Shown: piece by piece, positions 5,952-12,705 of the stretch | Layout of the letters: the number at the start of each line of letters is the position of its first letter | How positions within the stretch are numbered: the stretch's first letter is position 1 | Assembly (NCBI GenBank): GCA_034408875.1 | Contig: JAWXCJ010000153.1 | Span: forward strand, 1-15,802 | Direction: 5' to 3' | Length of the DNA: 15,802 bases | Source of the DNA: JANNHK01 sp034408875 | GTDB lineage: Bacteria > Actinomycetota > Acidimicrobiia > IMCC26256 > PALSA-610 | Program-made: the position numbers and the translations under genes | Notes under the pieces: generated by a model | The model's database searches: none | The model's input: only the letters and a program-made list of their open reading frames with translations | Told to the model about the DNA's origin: nothing

Positions 5952-6284
5952 ATGAAACTGAAGAAGGGTGACGAGGTCGAAGTGCTGACCGGCAAAGACG
6001 TCGGCAAGCGCGGCGAGATCACCGCGGTCTTCCGGGACCGCGACAAGATCATCGTGAGCGGCCGCGGCGTCGGTGCCGACAAGCAGCGCATCAACGTCGT
6101 CAAGAAGCACCAGAAACCGACCAAGGCGACCATGCAGGGCGGCATCATCGACAAAGAGATGCCCATGCACGTGTCGAACGTCGCGTTGGTTTGCAGTGCG
6201 TGCGGTCCGACTCGCATCGGGTACCGCTTCACGCCCGCCGGCGACAAGGTCCGCGTGTGCAAGAAGTGTGGGGCTGACGTCTGA
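5952..6284 (+). CDS. rplX: 50S ribosomal protein L24 with zinc-ribbon-like C-terminus
   Basis: Large-subunit protein L24 (110 aa), an assembly initiator. The KOW motif is at the N-terminus (KGDEVEVLTGKDVGKRGEI), followed by VVKKHQKP and the conserved GGIIDKEMPMHVSNVALVC. The C-terminus has two Cys pairs, C81-x2-C84 and C103-x2-C106, which would form a zinc ribbon; this is common in L24 of several phyla. A near-ideal GGAGGTG (5939-5945) lies six bases before the ATG, which directly follows the rplN stop. Its TGA overlaps the rplE ATG (TGATG, 6282-6286). Confidence 0.99.
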   Translation: MKLKKGDEVEVLTGKDVGKRGEITAVFRDRDKIIVSGRGVGADKQRINVVKKHQKPTKATMQGGIIDKEMPMHVSNVALVCSACGPTRIGYRFTPAGDKVRVCKKCGADV

Positions 6285-6856
6285 TGGCCACCAAGACCAA
6301 AGAGACCCCGCGGCTCAAGCAGAAGTACGACTCCGAACTGAAGGCGCAGCTCAAAGAGGAGCTGGAGTTCGGCAACATCATGCAGGTCCCTCGCCTCGAG
6401 AAGATCGTGCTCAACATGGGTGTCGGTCGCGCCACGCAGCAGCGGTCGCTGCTCGACGGCGCGGTCACCGACATGACGATCATCACGGGCCAGAAGCCTT
6501 CGATTCGTAAGGCGAAGAAGTCGATCGCGAACTTCAAGCTCCGTGAGGGCAACGAGATCGGTGTCAAGGCGACACTGCGCGGCGACCGCATGTGGGAGTT
6601 CTACGACCGGCTCGTGAGCCTGGCGATTCCCCGCATCCGCGACTTTCGAGGCATGCCGACGAACCAGTTCGACGGCCGGGGCAACTACACGTTCGGACTG
6701 AACGAGCAGTTGGTCTTTCCCGAAATCGACTACGACAAGATCGACTCCGTGCGTGGCATGGACATCACGATCGTGACAACCGCGAACTCAAACGAGCACG
6801 GCCGTGCACTCATGCAGGCGCTGGGCTTCCCGTTCAGCCGCGAAGGCCAGGGGTGA
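6284..6856 (+). CDS. rplE: 50S ribosomal protein L5
   Basis: Large-subunit protein L5 (190 aa), which binds 5S rRNA and contacts P-site tRNA and S13. Recognised by PRLEKIVLNMGVGRA, TGQKPSIRKAKKSIANFKLREG, the MWEFYDRLVSLAIPRIRDFRG segment near residues 104-124, and the C-terminal MDITIVTTANSNEHGRALMQALGFPF. Length is slightly above the usual 180 because of an N-terminal lead (ATKTKETPRLKQKY). It has no strong ribosome site of its own and likely relies on coupling to rplX through the overlapping TGATG. Confidence 0.99.
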   Translation: MATKTKETPRLKQKYDSELKAQLKEELEFGNIMQVPRLEKIVLNMGVGRATQQRSLLDGAVTDMTIITGQKPSIRKAKKSIANFKLREGNEIGVKATLRGDRMWEFYDRLVSLAIPRIRDFRGMPTNQFDGRGNYTFGLNEQLVFPEIDYDKIDSVRGMDITIVTTANSNEHGRALMQALGFPFSREGQG

Positions 6857-6860
6857 ACTG

Positions 6861-7046
6861 ATGGCGAAAAAGGCACTTGTCAACAAGCAGCAGCGCACAC
6901 CGAAGTTCAAGGTGCGCGGGTACACCCGGTGCCGCCGGTGCGGCCGGGCGCGCTCGGTGTATCGCGACTTCACGCTGTGCCGCATCTGCTTGCGTCAAAT
7001 GGGCCACGCCGGAGAGATCCCCGGCCTCACGAAGTCTTCTTGGTAA
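6861..7046 (+). CDS. rpsN: 30S ribosomal protein S14, zinc-binding type
   Basis: Small-subunit protein S14 of the short zinc type (61 aa; zinc-less forms are about 100 aa). Two Cys pairs are seen, C24-x2-C27 and C40-x2-C43, in the pattern YTRCRRCGRARSVYRDFTLCRICLRQ, ending GEIPGLTKSSW as in the family. The ATG at 6861 is chosen over upstream in-frame codons because it gives the usual AKKALV start and AGGGG lies about eight bases upstream. rplE ends four bases earlier. The TAA overlaps an ATG of a six-codon frame leading to rpsH. Confidence 0.99.
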   Translation: MAKKALVNKQQRTPKFKVRGYTRCRRCGRARSVYRDFTLCRICLRQMGHAGEIPGLTKSSW

Positions 7047-7066
7047 TGGGGGTGGCAGTTAAGTGA
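7046..7066 (+). other. Six-codon frame bridging rpsN and rpsH
   Basis: The rpsN stop overlaps an ATG (TAATG, 7044-7048) that opens MGVAVK and ends at TGA 7064-7066, overlapping the rpsH GTG start (GTGA). The same bases 7048-7055 (GGGGGTGG) act as the rpsH ribosome site. It is far too short to argue function from sequence; listed because it repeats the bridging pattern seen before rpsS, rplV and adk. Confidence 0.15.
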
Positions 7067-7467
7067 CGATGACAGACCCGATCGCCGACATGCTCACCCG
7101 CTTGCGGAACGCGAACGTCGCGTTCCACGACGACGTGATCATGCCGTCCTCGAAGCTGAAGGAAGCGGTTGCCCGCATCCTCGAGCGCGAGGGCTACATC
7201 GCGGGGTACGCGGTCGACGACCAGCCGGGACGCCCCGGCCGGCGGCTGACGATCACGCTCAAGTACACCAGCGACCGGCGGCGCACGATCTCGGGGCTCA
7301 AGCGAGTCTCGCGACCGGGCCTGCGCGTGTACTCGAAGGCCGAAGCCGTTCCGCGTGTCCTGGGCGGGATGGGCATCGCGATTTTGTCCACCAACCAGGG
7401 GCTCCTCACCGACCGCGAAGCGCGTCAGCGCAAAGTCGGCGGCGAGATCCTCTGCCAGGTTTGGTAA
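7063..7467 (+). CDS. rpsH: 30S ribosomal protein S8
   Basis: Small-subunit protein S8 (134 aa), a primary 16S rRNA binder; in E. coli it represses the spc operon by binding its mRNA near rplE. TMTDPIADMLTRLRNAN at the start, PSSKLKEAVARILEREGYI, and the C-terminal VLGGMGIAILSTNQGLLTDREARQ block identify it. GTG 7063 is preferred over ATG 7069 because GGGGGTGG (7048-7055) is seven bases upstream of the GTG and thirteen from the ATG. The protein ends GGEILCQVW as usual. rplF starts three bases after the stop. Confidence 0.98.
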   Translation: MTMTDPIADMLTRLRNANVAFHDDVIMPSSKLKEAVARILEREGYIAGYAVDDQPGRPGRRLTITLKYTSDRRRTISGLKRVSRPGLRVYSKAEAVPRVLGGMGIAILSTNQGLLTDREARQRKVGGEILCQVW

Positions 7468-7470
7468 CTC

Positions 7471-8010
7471 ATGTCTCGCATTGGTAAGGCACCCATCACG
7501 GTTCCCAGCGGCGTCGATGTCACCATCAGCGGCGCGTCCGTTTCCGTGAAAGGCCCGAAGGGTCAACTCGGCTACGACCTCGTCGGCGACGTGACCGTCG
7601 AACGCGACGGCGACACCCTCGTCGTCGCGCGCGCCGACGACTCGCGGGGCAATCGTTCGCTCCACGGTCTCCAGCGCACGCTGATCGCGAACATGGTCGT
7701 CGGTGTCTCCGAAGGGTTCGTGAAGGAACTCGAGATTGTCGGCGTCGGGTACCGCGCCGCGGCCCAGGGCAACGACGGACTCGAGCTCGCGCTCGGGTTC
7801 TCGCACCCGGTCAAGGTGAAGGCGCCGGCCGGTGTCACGTTCGAGGTTCCGCAGCCGACGCGCATCATCGTGCGCGGGTTCGACAAGCAGCTGGTCGGCC
7901 AAGTGGCGGCCGACATCCGCAAGATCCGCAAACCCGAGCCGTACAAGGGCAAGGGCATCCGCTACGCCGGCGAGCGCGTTCTGCGCAAGGCCGGAAAGTC
8001 CGCGAAGTAG
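7471..8010 (+). CDS. rplF: 50S ribosomal protein L6
   Basis: Large-subunit protein L6 (179 aa), two repeated alpha/beta domains near the factor-binding site. The opening SRIGKAPITVPSGVDVTI, GPKGQL, the LHGLQRTLIANMVVGVSEGFVKELEIVGVGYRA linker between domains (about 68-100), and the end with IRKIRKPEPYKGKGIRYAGE then VLRKAGKSAK are canonical. The ribosome site is weak (AGG inside the rpsH 3' end), so coupling to rpsH, three bases away, is probable. Confidence 0.99.
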   Translation: MSRIGKAPITVPSGVDVTISGASVSVKGPKGQLGYDLVGDVTVERDGDTLVVARADDSRGNRSLHGLQRTLIANMVVGVSEGFVKELEIVGVGYRAAAQGNDGLELALGFSHPVKVKAPAGVTFEVPQPTRIIVRGFDKQLVGQVAADIRKIRKPEPYKGKGIRYAGERVLRKAGKSAK

Positions 8011-8022
8011 TAGGGGCTTTCG

Positions 8023-8379
8023 ATGAAGATCACCAAGCAGGAGCACCGGCGCATCCGCCACCGGCGGGTCCGCAAGCTGGTTTCGGGCACCGCCGAACGG
8101 CCGCGCCTCGCTGTGTTCCGCTCGAACAAGCACATCTACGCGCAGGCCATCGACGACATCAACGGCCGCACCGTCGCGAGCGCGTCGACCGTCGAAGCGT
8201 CATTGCGTTCCGGGGGAACAGCCACGGTCGACGCCGCGAAGCAGGTCGGCAAGCTGATCGGCGAGCGCGCGAAGTCGGCGGGAGTTACTGCAGTGGTCTT
8301 CGACCGCGGCGGATTCAAGTACCACGGCCGGGTCGCGGCAGTTGCCGACGGCGCGCGTGAAGCCGGACTGGAGTTGTAG
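8023..8379 (+). CDS. rplR: 50S ribosomal protein L18
   Basis: Large-subunit protein L18 (118 aa), which binds 5S rRNA with L5 in the central protuberance. Family segments are RRIRHRRVRKLVSGTAERPRLAVFRSNKHIYAQAIDD, then GERAKSAGVTAVVFDRGGFKYHGRVAAVADGAREAGLEL at the C-terminus. TAGGGG at 8011-8016 stands six bases before the ATG. Length is normal and the basic N-terminal arm is complete. Confidence 0.99.
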   Translation: MKITKQEHRRIRHRRVRKLVSGTAERPRLAVFRSNKHIYAQAIDDINGRTVASASTVEASLRSGGTATVDAAKQVGKLIGERAKSAGVTAVVFDRGGFKYHGRVAAVADGAREAGLEL

Positions 8380-8381
8380 GT

Positions 8382-8939
8382 ATGGCAGAAGGCCAGTACG
8401 ACGAGCGCGTGATCGCGATCAACCGTGTCGCCAAGGTGGTGCGCGGTGGTCGGCGGTTCTCGTTCACCGCGCTCGTGGTTGTCGGCGACGGCAACGGCAA
8501 CGTCGGTCTCGGTTACGGCAAGGCCAAGGAAGTTCCCGCCGCGATCCAGAAGGCAATGGAGACGGCGAAGAAGGACCTGTTCGCGGTCCCGCTGGCCGGT
8601 TCGACGATCACCCACGTCATTACGGGTGAGCACGACGCCGCCCGCGTGTTGCTGAAGCCGGCATCGCCCGGTACCGGCGTCATCGCCGGGGGCGCGGCGC
8701 GCGCCATCCTCGAAGCGGCCGGTATCCACGACGTTCTTGCCAAGTCGCTCGGATCGTCGAACGCGATCAACGTCGCACGCGCGACGATGCAGGGTCTGCG
8801 TAGCTTGCGCCGCCCCGAGGAAATTGCGGCACTGCGCGGCAAGTCGCCGGAGGAAGTGTCGACCAAGGGCATGCTCAACGCGTACCGCGAGCGCGAACGC
8901 GAGCGCTCCGGGAAGCACCAGATCACCGAGGTCGTGTAG
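8382..8939 (+). CDS. rpsE: 30S ribosomal protein S5
   Basis: Small-subunit protein S5 (185 aa), involved in decoding fidelity and mRNA unwinding with S3 and S4. The N-terminal domain shows VIAINRVAKVVRGGRRFSF, GDGNGNVGLGYGKAKEVPAAI and the loop that in other bacteria carries spectinomycin resistance changes. The C-terminal domain has VLLKPASPGTGVIAGGAARAILEAAGIHDVLAKSLGSSN. GGAG at 8370-8373 precedes the ATG by eight bases, and rplR ends two bases earlier. A slightly long charged C-terminus (RERERERSGKH) follows the conserved core. Confidence 0.99.
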   Translation: MAEGQYDERVIAINRVAKVVRGGRRFSFTALVVVGDGNGNVGLGYGKAKEVPAAIQKAMETAKKDLFAVPLAGSTITHVITGEHDAARVLLKPASPGTGVIAGGAARAILEAAGIHDVLAKSLGSSNAINVARATMQGLRSLRRPEEIAALRGKSPEEVSTKGMLNAYRERERERSGKHQITEVV

Positions 8940-8943
8940 TCAG

Positions 8944-9126
8944 ATGGCGCAGCTGAAGGTCACCCAAGTTCGTTCGCGTATCGGCACCAAGCCGAAGCAC
9001 CGCGGCACACTGCGCGCCCTCGGGTTGCGTCGCATCGGGTCGAGCAACGTGTTGCCCGACCGCCCCGAGATCCGCGGCATGATCGCCCGGGTCCCGCACC
9101 TCATCCAGGTAGAGGAGATCGCGTGA
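8944..9126 (+). CDS. rpmD: 50S ribosomal protein L30
   Basis: Large-subunit protein L30 (60 aa). ATG 8944 gives the usual length and the family sequence LKVTQVRSRIGTKPKHRGTL then LRRIGSSNVLPDRPEIRGMI; the frame is open upstream inside rpsE but that section is not L30. Four bases separate it from the rpsE stop, and GAGG at 8928-8931 is twelve bases upstream, longer than ideal. Its TGA overlaps the rplO GTG (GTGA, 9123-9126). Confidence 0.97.
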   Translation: MAQLKVTQVRSRIGTKPKHRGTLRALGLRRIGSSNVLPDRPEIRGMIARVPHLIQVEEIA

Positions 9127-9614
9127 AGGTCCACGATCTGAAGCCGGCCCCGGGCTCCAAGAGCCCGAAGCGGCGCGTCGGTCGCGGCATCGGCGGCAAG
9201 GGCGGCAAGACCGCGGGCCGCGGCTCCAAGGGCCAGGGCGCCCGCAGCAAGGTTGCCGTCGGGTTCGAAGGTGGTCAGACCCCGCTGCACCGGCGGACTC
9301 CCAAGTTCAAGGGTTTCAACAACCCTTTCCGCATCGAGTACCACGTCGTGAACCTCACGACGCTGGAGAACTTCGACGCCAACTCGGAAGTTTCACCCGA
9401 GACCCTGCGTGACCACGGTTTGGTGGCCAAGCGGGGCCTGGTCAAGGTGCTGGCCCGAGGCGAACTGACGAAGCCGCTCACGGTGCGCGCGCACGGGTTC
9501 TCGGAGGCCGCGGTCCGGGCCATCGAGGGTGCGGGCGGGACCGTCGAGAAGTTGCCCCTGCCCTGGAAGACCGGGCGTCCGCCCGCCCGAGGAAACCAGC
9601 ACACCAACCGCTAG
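9123..9614 (+). CDS. rplO: 50S ribosomal protein L15 (GTG start)
   Basis: Large-subunit protein L15 (163 aa), a late assembly protein. The N-terminus KVHDLKPAPGSKSPKRRVGRG and glycine/lysine-rich GGKGGKTAGRGSKGQGAR, then GFEGGQTPLHRRTPKFKGFNN, are diagnostic, and the C-terminal domain keeps VLARGELTKPLTVRAHGFSEAA. AGAGGAG (9111-9117) lies five bases before the GTG. The last residues (PARGNQHTNR) extend a little beyond the usual end. A 42-base spacer follows before secY. Confidence 0.99.
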   Translation: MKVHDLKPAPGSKSPKRRVGRGIGGKGGKTAGRGSKGQGARSKVAVGFEGGQTPLHRRTPKFKGFNNPFRIEYHVVNLTTLENFDANSEVSPETLRDHGLVAKRGLVKVLARGELTKPLTVRAHGFSEAAVRAIEGAGGTVEKLPLPWKTGRPPARGNQHTNR

Positions 9615-9622
9615 GTACACTT
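9614..9622 (+). promoter_or_regulatory. Possible -10 element before secY
   Basis: TACACT at 9616-9621 fits the actinobacterial TAnnnT -10 pattern and lies in the 42-base rplO-secY spacer. No good -35 is found at the normal distance. The longer string GGTACACTT recurs before infA at 12631-12639, where a -35-like hexamer does exist. Weak on its own. Confidence 0.2.
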
Positions 9623-9656
9623 CGCGTCCGCGCCGTCGACGGAGGTTCACCGGCCC

Positions 9657-10985
9657 ATGTCAGGGCTTTCACGCCTCGTGAACATGTTCCGGGTCACTGA
9701 CCTTCGGAACAAGATTCTCTTCACGATCTTCATCATTCTCATTTTCCGGATCGGGTCTCACATCCCCGTTCCGTACGTCGACTTCGAGTCGATCAAGGAG
9801 CTGAAGGAATCCGCGCGCGACGCGGGCGGCATCGTCCCGTTGCTCGACCTGTTCTCGGGTGGCGCGCTCACAAGCGTGGCGGTGTTCTTCCTCGGGATCA
9901 TGCCGTACATCACGGCTTCGATCATCATGCAGTTGCTCGGGGTGGTCATCCCGAAACTCGAGCAGTGGCAGCAAGAGGGTCAGACCGGCCAGAAGAAGAT
10001 CACGCAGTGGACCCGTTATCTCACGGTTGCGCTGGCGCTCGTCCAGTCGACCGCCATGGTGTTCGCGCTGCGACGCGGTGACGGCGGTCTGCTCTCGTTT
10101 TCCAACATCGACCTTCAGGGTCGCGACCTCATCGACCCGTTCACCCCCTGGCGCGCGGGCATGATCATCATCACCTGGACCGCCGGTACTGCCCTCGTGA
10201 TGTGGCTCGGCGAACTCATCACCCAACGCGGCATCGGCAACGGCATGTCGATCATGATTTTCACGTCGGTTGTATCGAGCCTGCCCTTCCAGGGCGCGTC
10301 GATGTTGGAGTCGTCCGGGGCGGTGAAGTTCAGCACGATCATCGTGATCGCCGTATTCATGATCGTCGGCATCGTCGCGGTGGAGTCGGGGCAGCGCCGA
10401 ATACCCGTCCAGTTCGCCAAACGTGTGGTGGGCCGCCGCATGTACGGCGGCCAGAGCACCTACATCCCGTTGAAGGTGAACCAGTCGGGTGTCATCCCGG
10501 TCATCTTCGCGAGTTCGCTGCTGACGTTCCCGGCGCTGATCGCCAACGTGCTGCCGTGGGACTCGGCCAAGAAGTGGATCAACGACAACCTGATCGGCAC
10601 CCAGTCGATCTCGTGGTCGTACATCGGCTTCTACTCAATCCTGATCCTGTTCTTCGCGTACTTCTACACGGCGATCGCGTTCAACCCGCAGCAGCAGGCT
10701 GACGTCATCCGGCGCCAGGGCGGCTTCATTCCCGGCATCCGGCCCGGACCGCCGACCGAGCGGTATCTCGCGAAGGTCCTCAACCGCATCACGCTGCCCG
10801 GCGCGATGTTCCTGATGGTCATCGCGCTCGCGCCGTTCCTCGCGGCCAAGCTCTGGGACATTCAGAACTTCATCTTCGGCGGTACGTCGATCCTGATCAC
10901 CGTGGGCGTCATGCTCGAGACGATGAAACAGATCGACAGCCAGCTGATGATGCGGAACTACGAAGGTTTCCTGAAGAGCTCATGA
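9657..10985 (+). CDS. secY: Protein translocase channel subunit SecY
   Basis: SecY (442 aa), the membrane pore of the Sec translocon, working with SecE/SecG and SecA or the ribosome. The sequence shows about ten hydrophobic helices, the first at residues 19-31 followed by SHIPVPYVD. A plug-like stretch PLLDLFSGGALTS lies at about 61-73, LGIMPYITASIIMQLL at about 79-94, and the cytoplasmic loop RRQGGFIPGIRPGPPTERYL near 352-372, a hallmark that docks SecA and the ribosome. ATG 9657 follows GGAGG (9641-9645) by eleven bases. The stop overlaps the start of a small frame (ATGA, 10982-10985). Placement after rplO is standard for the spc operon. Confidence 0.99.
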   Translation: MSGLSRLVNMFRVTDLRNKILFTIFIILIFRIGSHIPVPYVDFESIKELKESARDAGGIVPLLDLFSGGALTSVAVFFLGIMPYITASIIMQLLGVVIPKLEQWQQEGQTGQKKITQWTRYLTVALALVQSTAMVFALRRGDGGLLSFSNIDLQGRDLIDPFTPWRAGMIIITWTAGTALVMWLGELITQRGIGNGMSIMIFTSVVSSLPFQGASMLESSGAVKFSTIIVIAVFMIVGIVAVESGQRRIPVQFAKRVVGRRMYGGQSTYIPLKVNQSGVIPVIFASSLLTFPALIANVLPWDSAKKWINDNLIGTQSISWSYIGFYSILILFFAYFYTAIAFNPQQQADVIRRQGGFIPGIRPGPPTERYLAKVLNRITLPGAMFLMVIALAPFLAAKLWDIQNFIFGGTSILITVGVMLETMKQIDSQLMMRNYEGFLKSS

Positions 10986-11004
10986 GGGAGCGTCGGGAGG
11001 CCTT

Positions 11005-11047
11005 CACTTCGCGCGACGAGAAGTGCGCGCCCGGCGCCGCAGGCGCC
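11005..11047 (+). promoter_or_regulatory. Two tandem hairpins in the secY-adk spacer
   Basis: CACTTC at 11005-11010 pairs with GAAGTG at 11020-11025 over a nine-base loop. Next, GGCGCC at 11033-11038 pairs with GGCGCC at 11042-11047 over the three-base loop GCA. No U-tract follows either, so complete termination is not expected; an mRNA stability or processing signal between secY and adk is possible. Confidence 0.4.
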
Positions 11048-11068
11048 AAGAGCGGCAAGAGCGGCAAG
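11047..11068 (+). repeat. Short 9-bp direct repeat upstream of adk
   Basis: CAAGAGCGG occurs at 11047-11055 and 11056-11064, followed by a partial third copy CAAG at 11065-11068. Around it, ATGAGGGAGCGTCGGGA (10982-10998) and ATGAGTGAGCGCCGGAA (11070-11086) match at 14 of 17 positions, forming a flanking direct repeat. Confidence 0.7.
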
Positions 11069-11089
11069 CATGAGTGAGCGCCGGAACGC

Positions 11090-11752
11090 ATGACCGACCC
11101 GAAGCCGTGCCTGGTGTTGCTCGGTAAGCAGGGGGCCGGTAAGGGCACTCAGGCGAAACGCGTCGCGGCGCACTACAAGATCGCGCACTTGTCGACCGGA
11201 GACATGTTCCGGTCGCAGGCCGCGCTGGGCACGGCCTTCGGGCTCGAGGCCAAGCGCTACATGGACGCCGGCGAACTCGTGCCCGACGACATCGTCGTCG
11301 GTGTCATCGAGGAGTGCCTGGCCGAAGGCGGTCCGCTGTCGGGCGGGTTCGTGCTCGACGGGTTCCCGCGCACGCTGCACCAGGCCGAGCAGCTGACGCG
11401 CGTGCTCGAAGACGGCGGCCTCGACCTGGTCGTGAACATCGACGTCTCGCGCGAGATCGTGCTCGACCGGCTCGCAGGCCGGCGGGTGTGCGAGGACTGC
11501 CAGCGCGTGTACCACGTCAACCTGCCGCCCGAGAACCCCTGGAACTGCGACGACTGCAGCGGCCGGGTCGAGCAACGCGCGGATGACCACGAGGAAGCGA
11601 TCGACCGCCGGCTCGAGCTTTACGAGATCGAGACCGTGCCGATCGTCGACTACTACCGCCAGCAGGGCTTGCTGTCGGTCATCGACGGTGTCGGCGAGGG
11701 CGACGAAATCTTCGAGCGCCTGACGAAGGCCATCGACTCCCGCACGGATTAG
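11090..11752 (+). CDS. adk: Adenylate kinase, zinc-lid type
   Basis: Adenylate kinase (220 aa), cytosolic, converting ATP + AMP to 2 ADP. The P-loop is at residues 12-20 (GKQGAGKGT), with Gln at position 14 where most bacterial enzymes have Pro. LSTGDMFR (34-41) and DGFPRT (90-95) form the AMP site. The LID (about 131-163) carries C134-x2-C137 and C153-x2-C156, the zinc lid typical of Gram-positives. DDHEEAIDRRLE follows as expected. ATG 11090 overlaps the stop of a seven-codon upstream frame and has only a weak ribosome site, suggesting re-initiation. A 104-base spacer separates it from secY; map starts five bases after its stop. Confidence 0.98.
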   Translation: MTDPKPCLVLLGKQGAGKGTQAKRVAAHYKIAHLSTGDMFRSQAALGTAFGLEAKRYMDAGELVPDDIVVGVIEECLAEGGPLSGGFVLDGFPRTLHQAEQLTRVLEDGGLDLVVNIDVSREIVLDRLAGRRVCEDCQRVYHVNLPPENPWNCDDCSGRVEQRADDHEEAIDRRLELYEIETVPIVDYYRQQGLLSVIDGVGEGDEIFERLTKAIDSRTD

Positions 11753-11757
11753 GACTC

Positions 11758-12504
11758 GTGGTCCTTCGCAAGAAGCCCGAGCAGATCGTGCACATGAGAG
11801 CCGCGGGTCGTGTGGTCGCGGAGATGCACGAGCTGTGCGCGGGCGCGGCGCGGCCGGGCGCGACCACCCTCGATCTCGACAAGGTTGCCCGGGACGTGCT
11901 CGAACGCCGCAATGCCCGGTCCAACTTCCTCGGCTACCACGGGTTTCCGGCGGTGGCGTGCATCTCGCCCAACGAGGTGATCGTGCACGGCATCCCCGAC
12001 CGGCGCGTCCTGTGCGAGGGCGACATCGTCTCGATCGACTGCGGGGCGATCGTCAACGGCTGGCACGCCGACGCGGCCATCACGGTGCCGGTCGGCGCAA
12101 TCGACGAGGAGTCGCAGCGCCTCATCGACGTCACCCGGACTTCACTCGAAGCCGCGATCGAACAGTGCCGGCCCGACCGCCGCCTCGGCGACGTGGGCGC
12201 GGCTGTGGAGCGAGTCGTCAAGGCGTCCGGGTTCTCCGGCGTGCGCGAGTACGTCGGCCACGGCATCGGTACCGCTATGCACGAGGACCCCGATGTCCCG
12301 AACTTCGGCTCACCGGGTCGAGGCATGAAGCTGAAGGAAGGCATCGTGCTCGCGATCGAGCCCATGGTGAACGCCGGCCGGCGCGGCACCCGCCTCCTCG
12401 ACGACGGCTGGACCGTCGTCACCGCCGACGGCTCCCGCTCGGCGCACTTCGAGCACAGCGTCGCCATCACCGCCAACGGCCCCGAAATCCTCACGCAGCC
12501 GTAG
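11758..12504 (+). CDS. map: Methionine aminopeptidase type I (GTG start)
   Basis: Type I methionine aminopeptidase (248 aa), which removes the initiator Met from new proteins near the ribosome. Aligned by eye with the E. coli enzyme, all five metal ligands are present: D94 and D105 (in IDCGAIVNGWHAD), H168 (GHGIG), E201 (AIEPMV) and E232 (FEHS). The substrate histidine H77 (IVHGIP) is also kept. No N-terminal extension or zinc finger is present. GTG 11758 is used, with AGGA at 11751-11754 overlapping the adk stop; the next in-frame ATG would remove conserved residues. The adk-map pair is standard after secY. A 200-base gap follows. Confidence 0.98.
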   Translation: MVLRKKPEQIVHMRAAGRVVAEMHELCAGAARPGATTLDLDKVARDVLERRNARSNFLGYHGFPAVACISPNEVIVHGIPDRRVLCEGDIVSIDCGAIVNGWHADAAITVPVGAIDEESQRLIDVTRTSLEAAIEQCRPDRRLGDVGAAVERVVKASGFSGVREYVGHGIGTAMHEDPDVPNFGSPGRGMKLKEGIVLAIEPMVNAGRRGTRLLDDGWTVVTADGSRSAHFEHSVAITANGPEILTQP

Positions 12505-12506
12505 CC

Positions 12507-12548
12507 CCGGACCGTTCTTGCGTCCGGTGTGCGCCCGTGGGGCGCATA
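12507..12548 (+). terminator. Inverted repeats after map, possible terminator
   Basis: Three bases after the map stop, CCGGAC (12507-12512) pairs with GTCCGG (12522-12527). Immediately after, TGTGCGCCC (12528-12536) pairs with GGGCGCATA (12540-12548) over a three-base loop, nine pairs including one G-U. There is no run of T after it (CTCGGCGCAGG), so it does not match the E. coli model; GC-rich actinobacteria often have such U-poor stems. Partial termination or transcript 3'-end protection is the inference. Confidence 0.45.
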
Positions 12549-12608
12549 CTCGGCGCAGGTTTGATCGGGGGTGTGCGGTGCGTGACGAGCCTGCACGCAA
12601 CGTGGTGA

Positions 12609-12638
12609 TTGGGTGGAATCGGCGCGGTCGGGTACACT
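12609..12638 (+). promoter_or_regulatory. Candidate promoter for infA / alpha section
   Basis: A -35-like TTGGGT at 12609-12614 and a -10-like TACACT at 12633-12638 are separated by 18 bases. Transcription would start near 12645, about 60 bases before the proposed infA start. The position directly after the map hairpins and in the only large gap of the cluster adds support. Internal promoters before infA or rpmJ-rpsM are known in other bacteria. Confidence 0.45.
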
Positions 12639-12705
12639 TTTCGGTCGGCCCCATGCCCGTTCGGCGCGTTTACGCGCGCCACTCCACGTAGAGGTTGATG
12701 CCGCT

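Larger units (their letters stand above)
10982..11077 (+). other. 31-codon open frame between secY and adk
   Basis: An ATG overlapping the secY stop (ATGA, 10982-10985) opens a 31-codon frame ending at TGA 11075-11077, thirteen bases... before the adk start. The peptide begins MRERREAFTSRDEK, then Ala/Gly-rich residues, then SGKSGKHE; I do not recognise it. A second seven-codon frame (MSERRNA, 11070-11093) overlaps this one and ends overlapping the adk ATG as ATGA. The region also holds repeats and hairpins, so it may be a structured spacer rather than a gene. Confidence 0.25.
12505..12705 (+). promoter_or_regulatory. map-infA intergenic region
   Basis: This is the longest non-coding stretch inside the cluster, about 200 bases. 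It contains two inverted repeats in the first 45 bases and a promoter-like pair near 12609-12638, both listed separately, then a purine-rich GAGG (12691-12694) before infA. An open frame from GTG 12613 runs into infA but would begin upstream of the predicted transcript start and adds 31 residues without resemblance to IF-1. The layout suggests the end of the spc-secY-adk-map transcript and a new start for the alpha section, though read-through is likely. Confidence 0.6.

Noticed and set aside
12613..12705. GTG 12613 as the infA start, giving 105 residues.
   Set aside because: The extra 31 residues do not resemble IF-1, have no ribosome site, and begin upstream of the candidate transcript start; retained only as an alternative.
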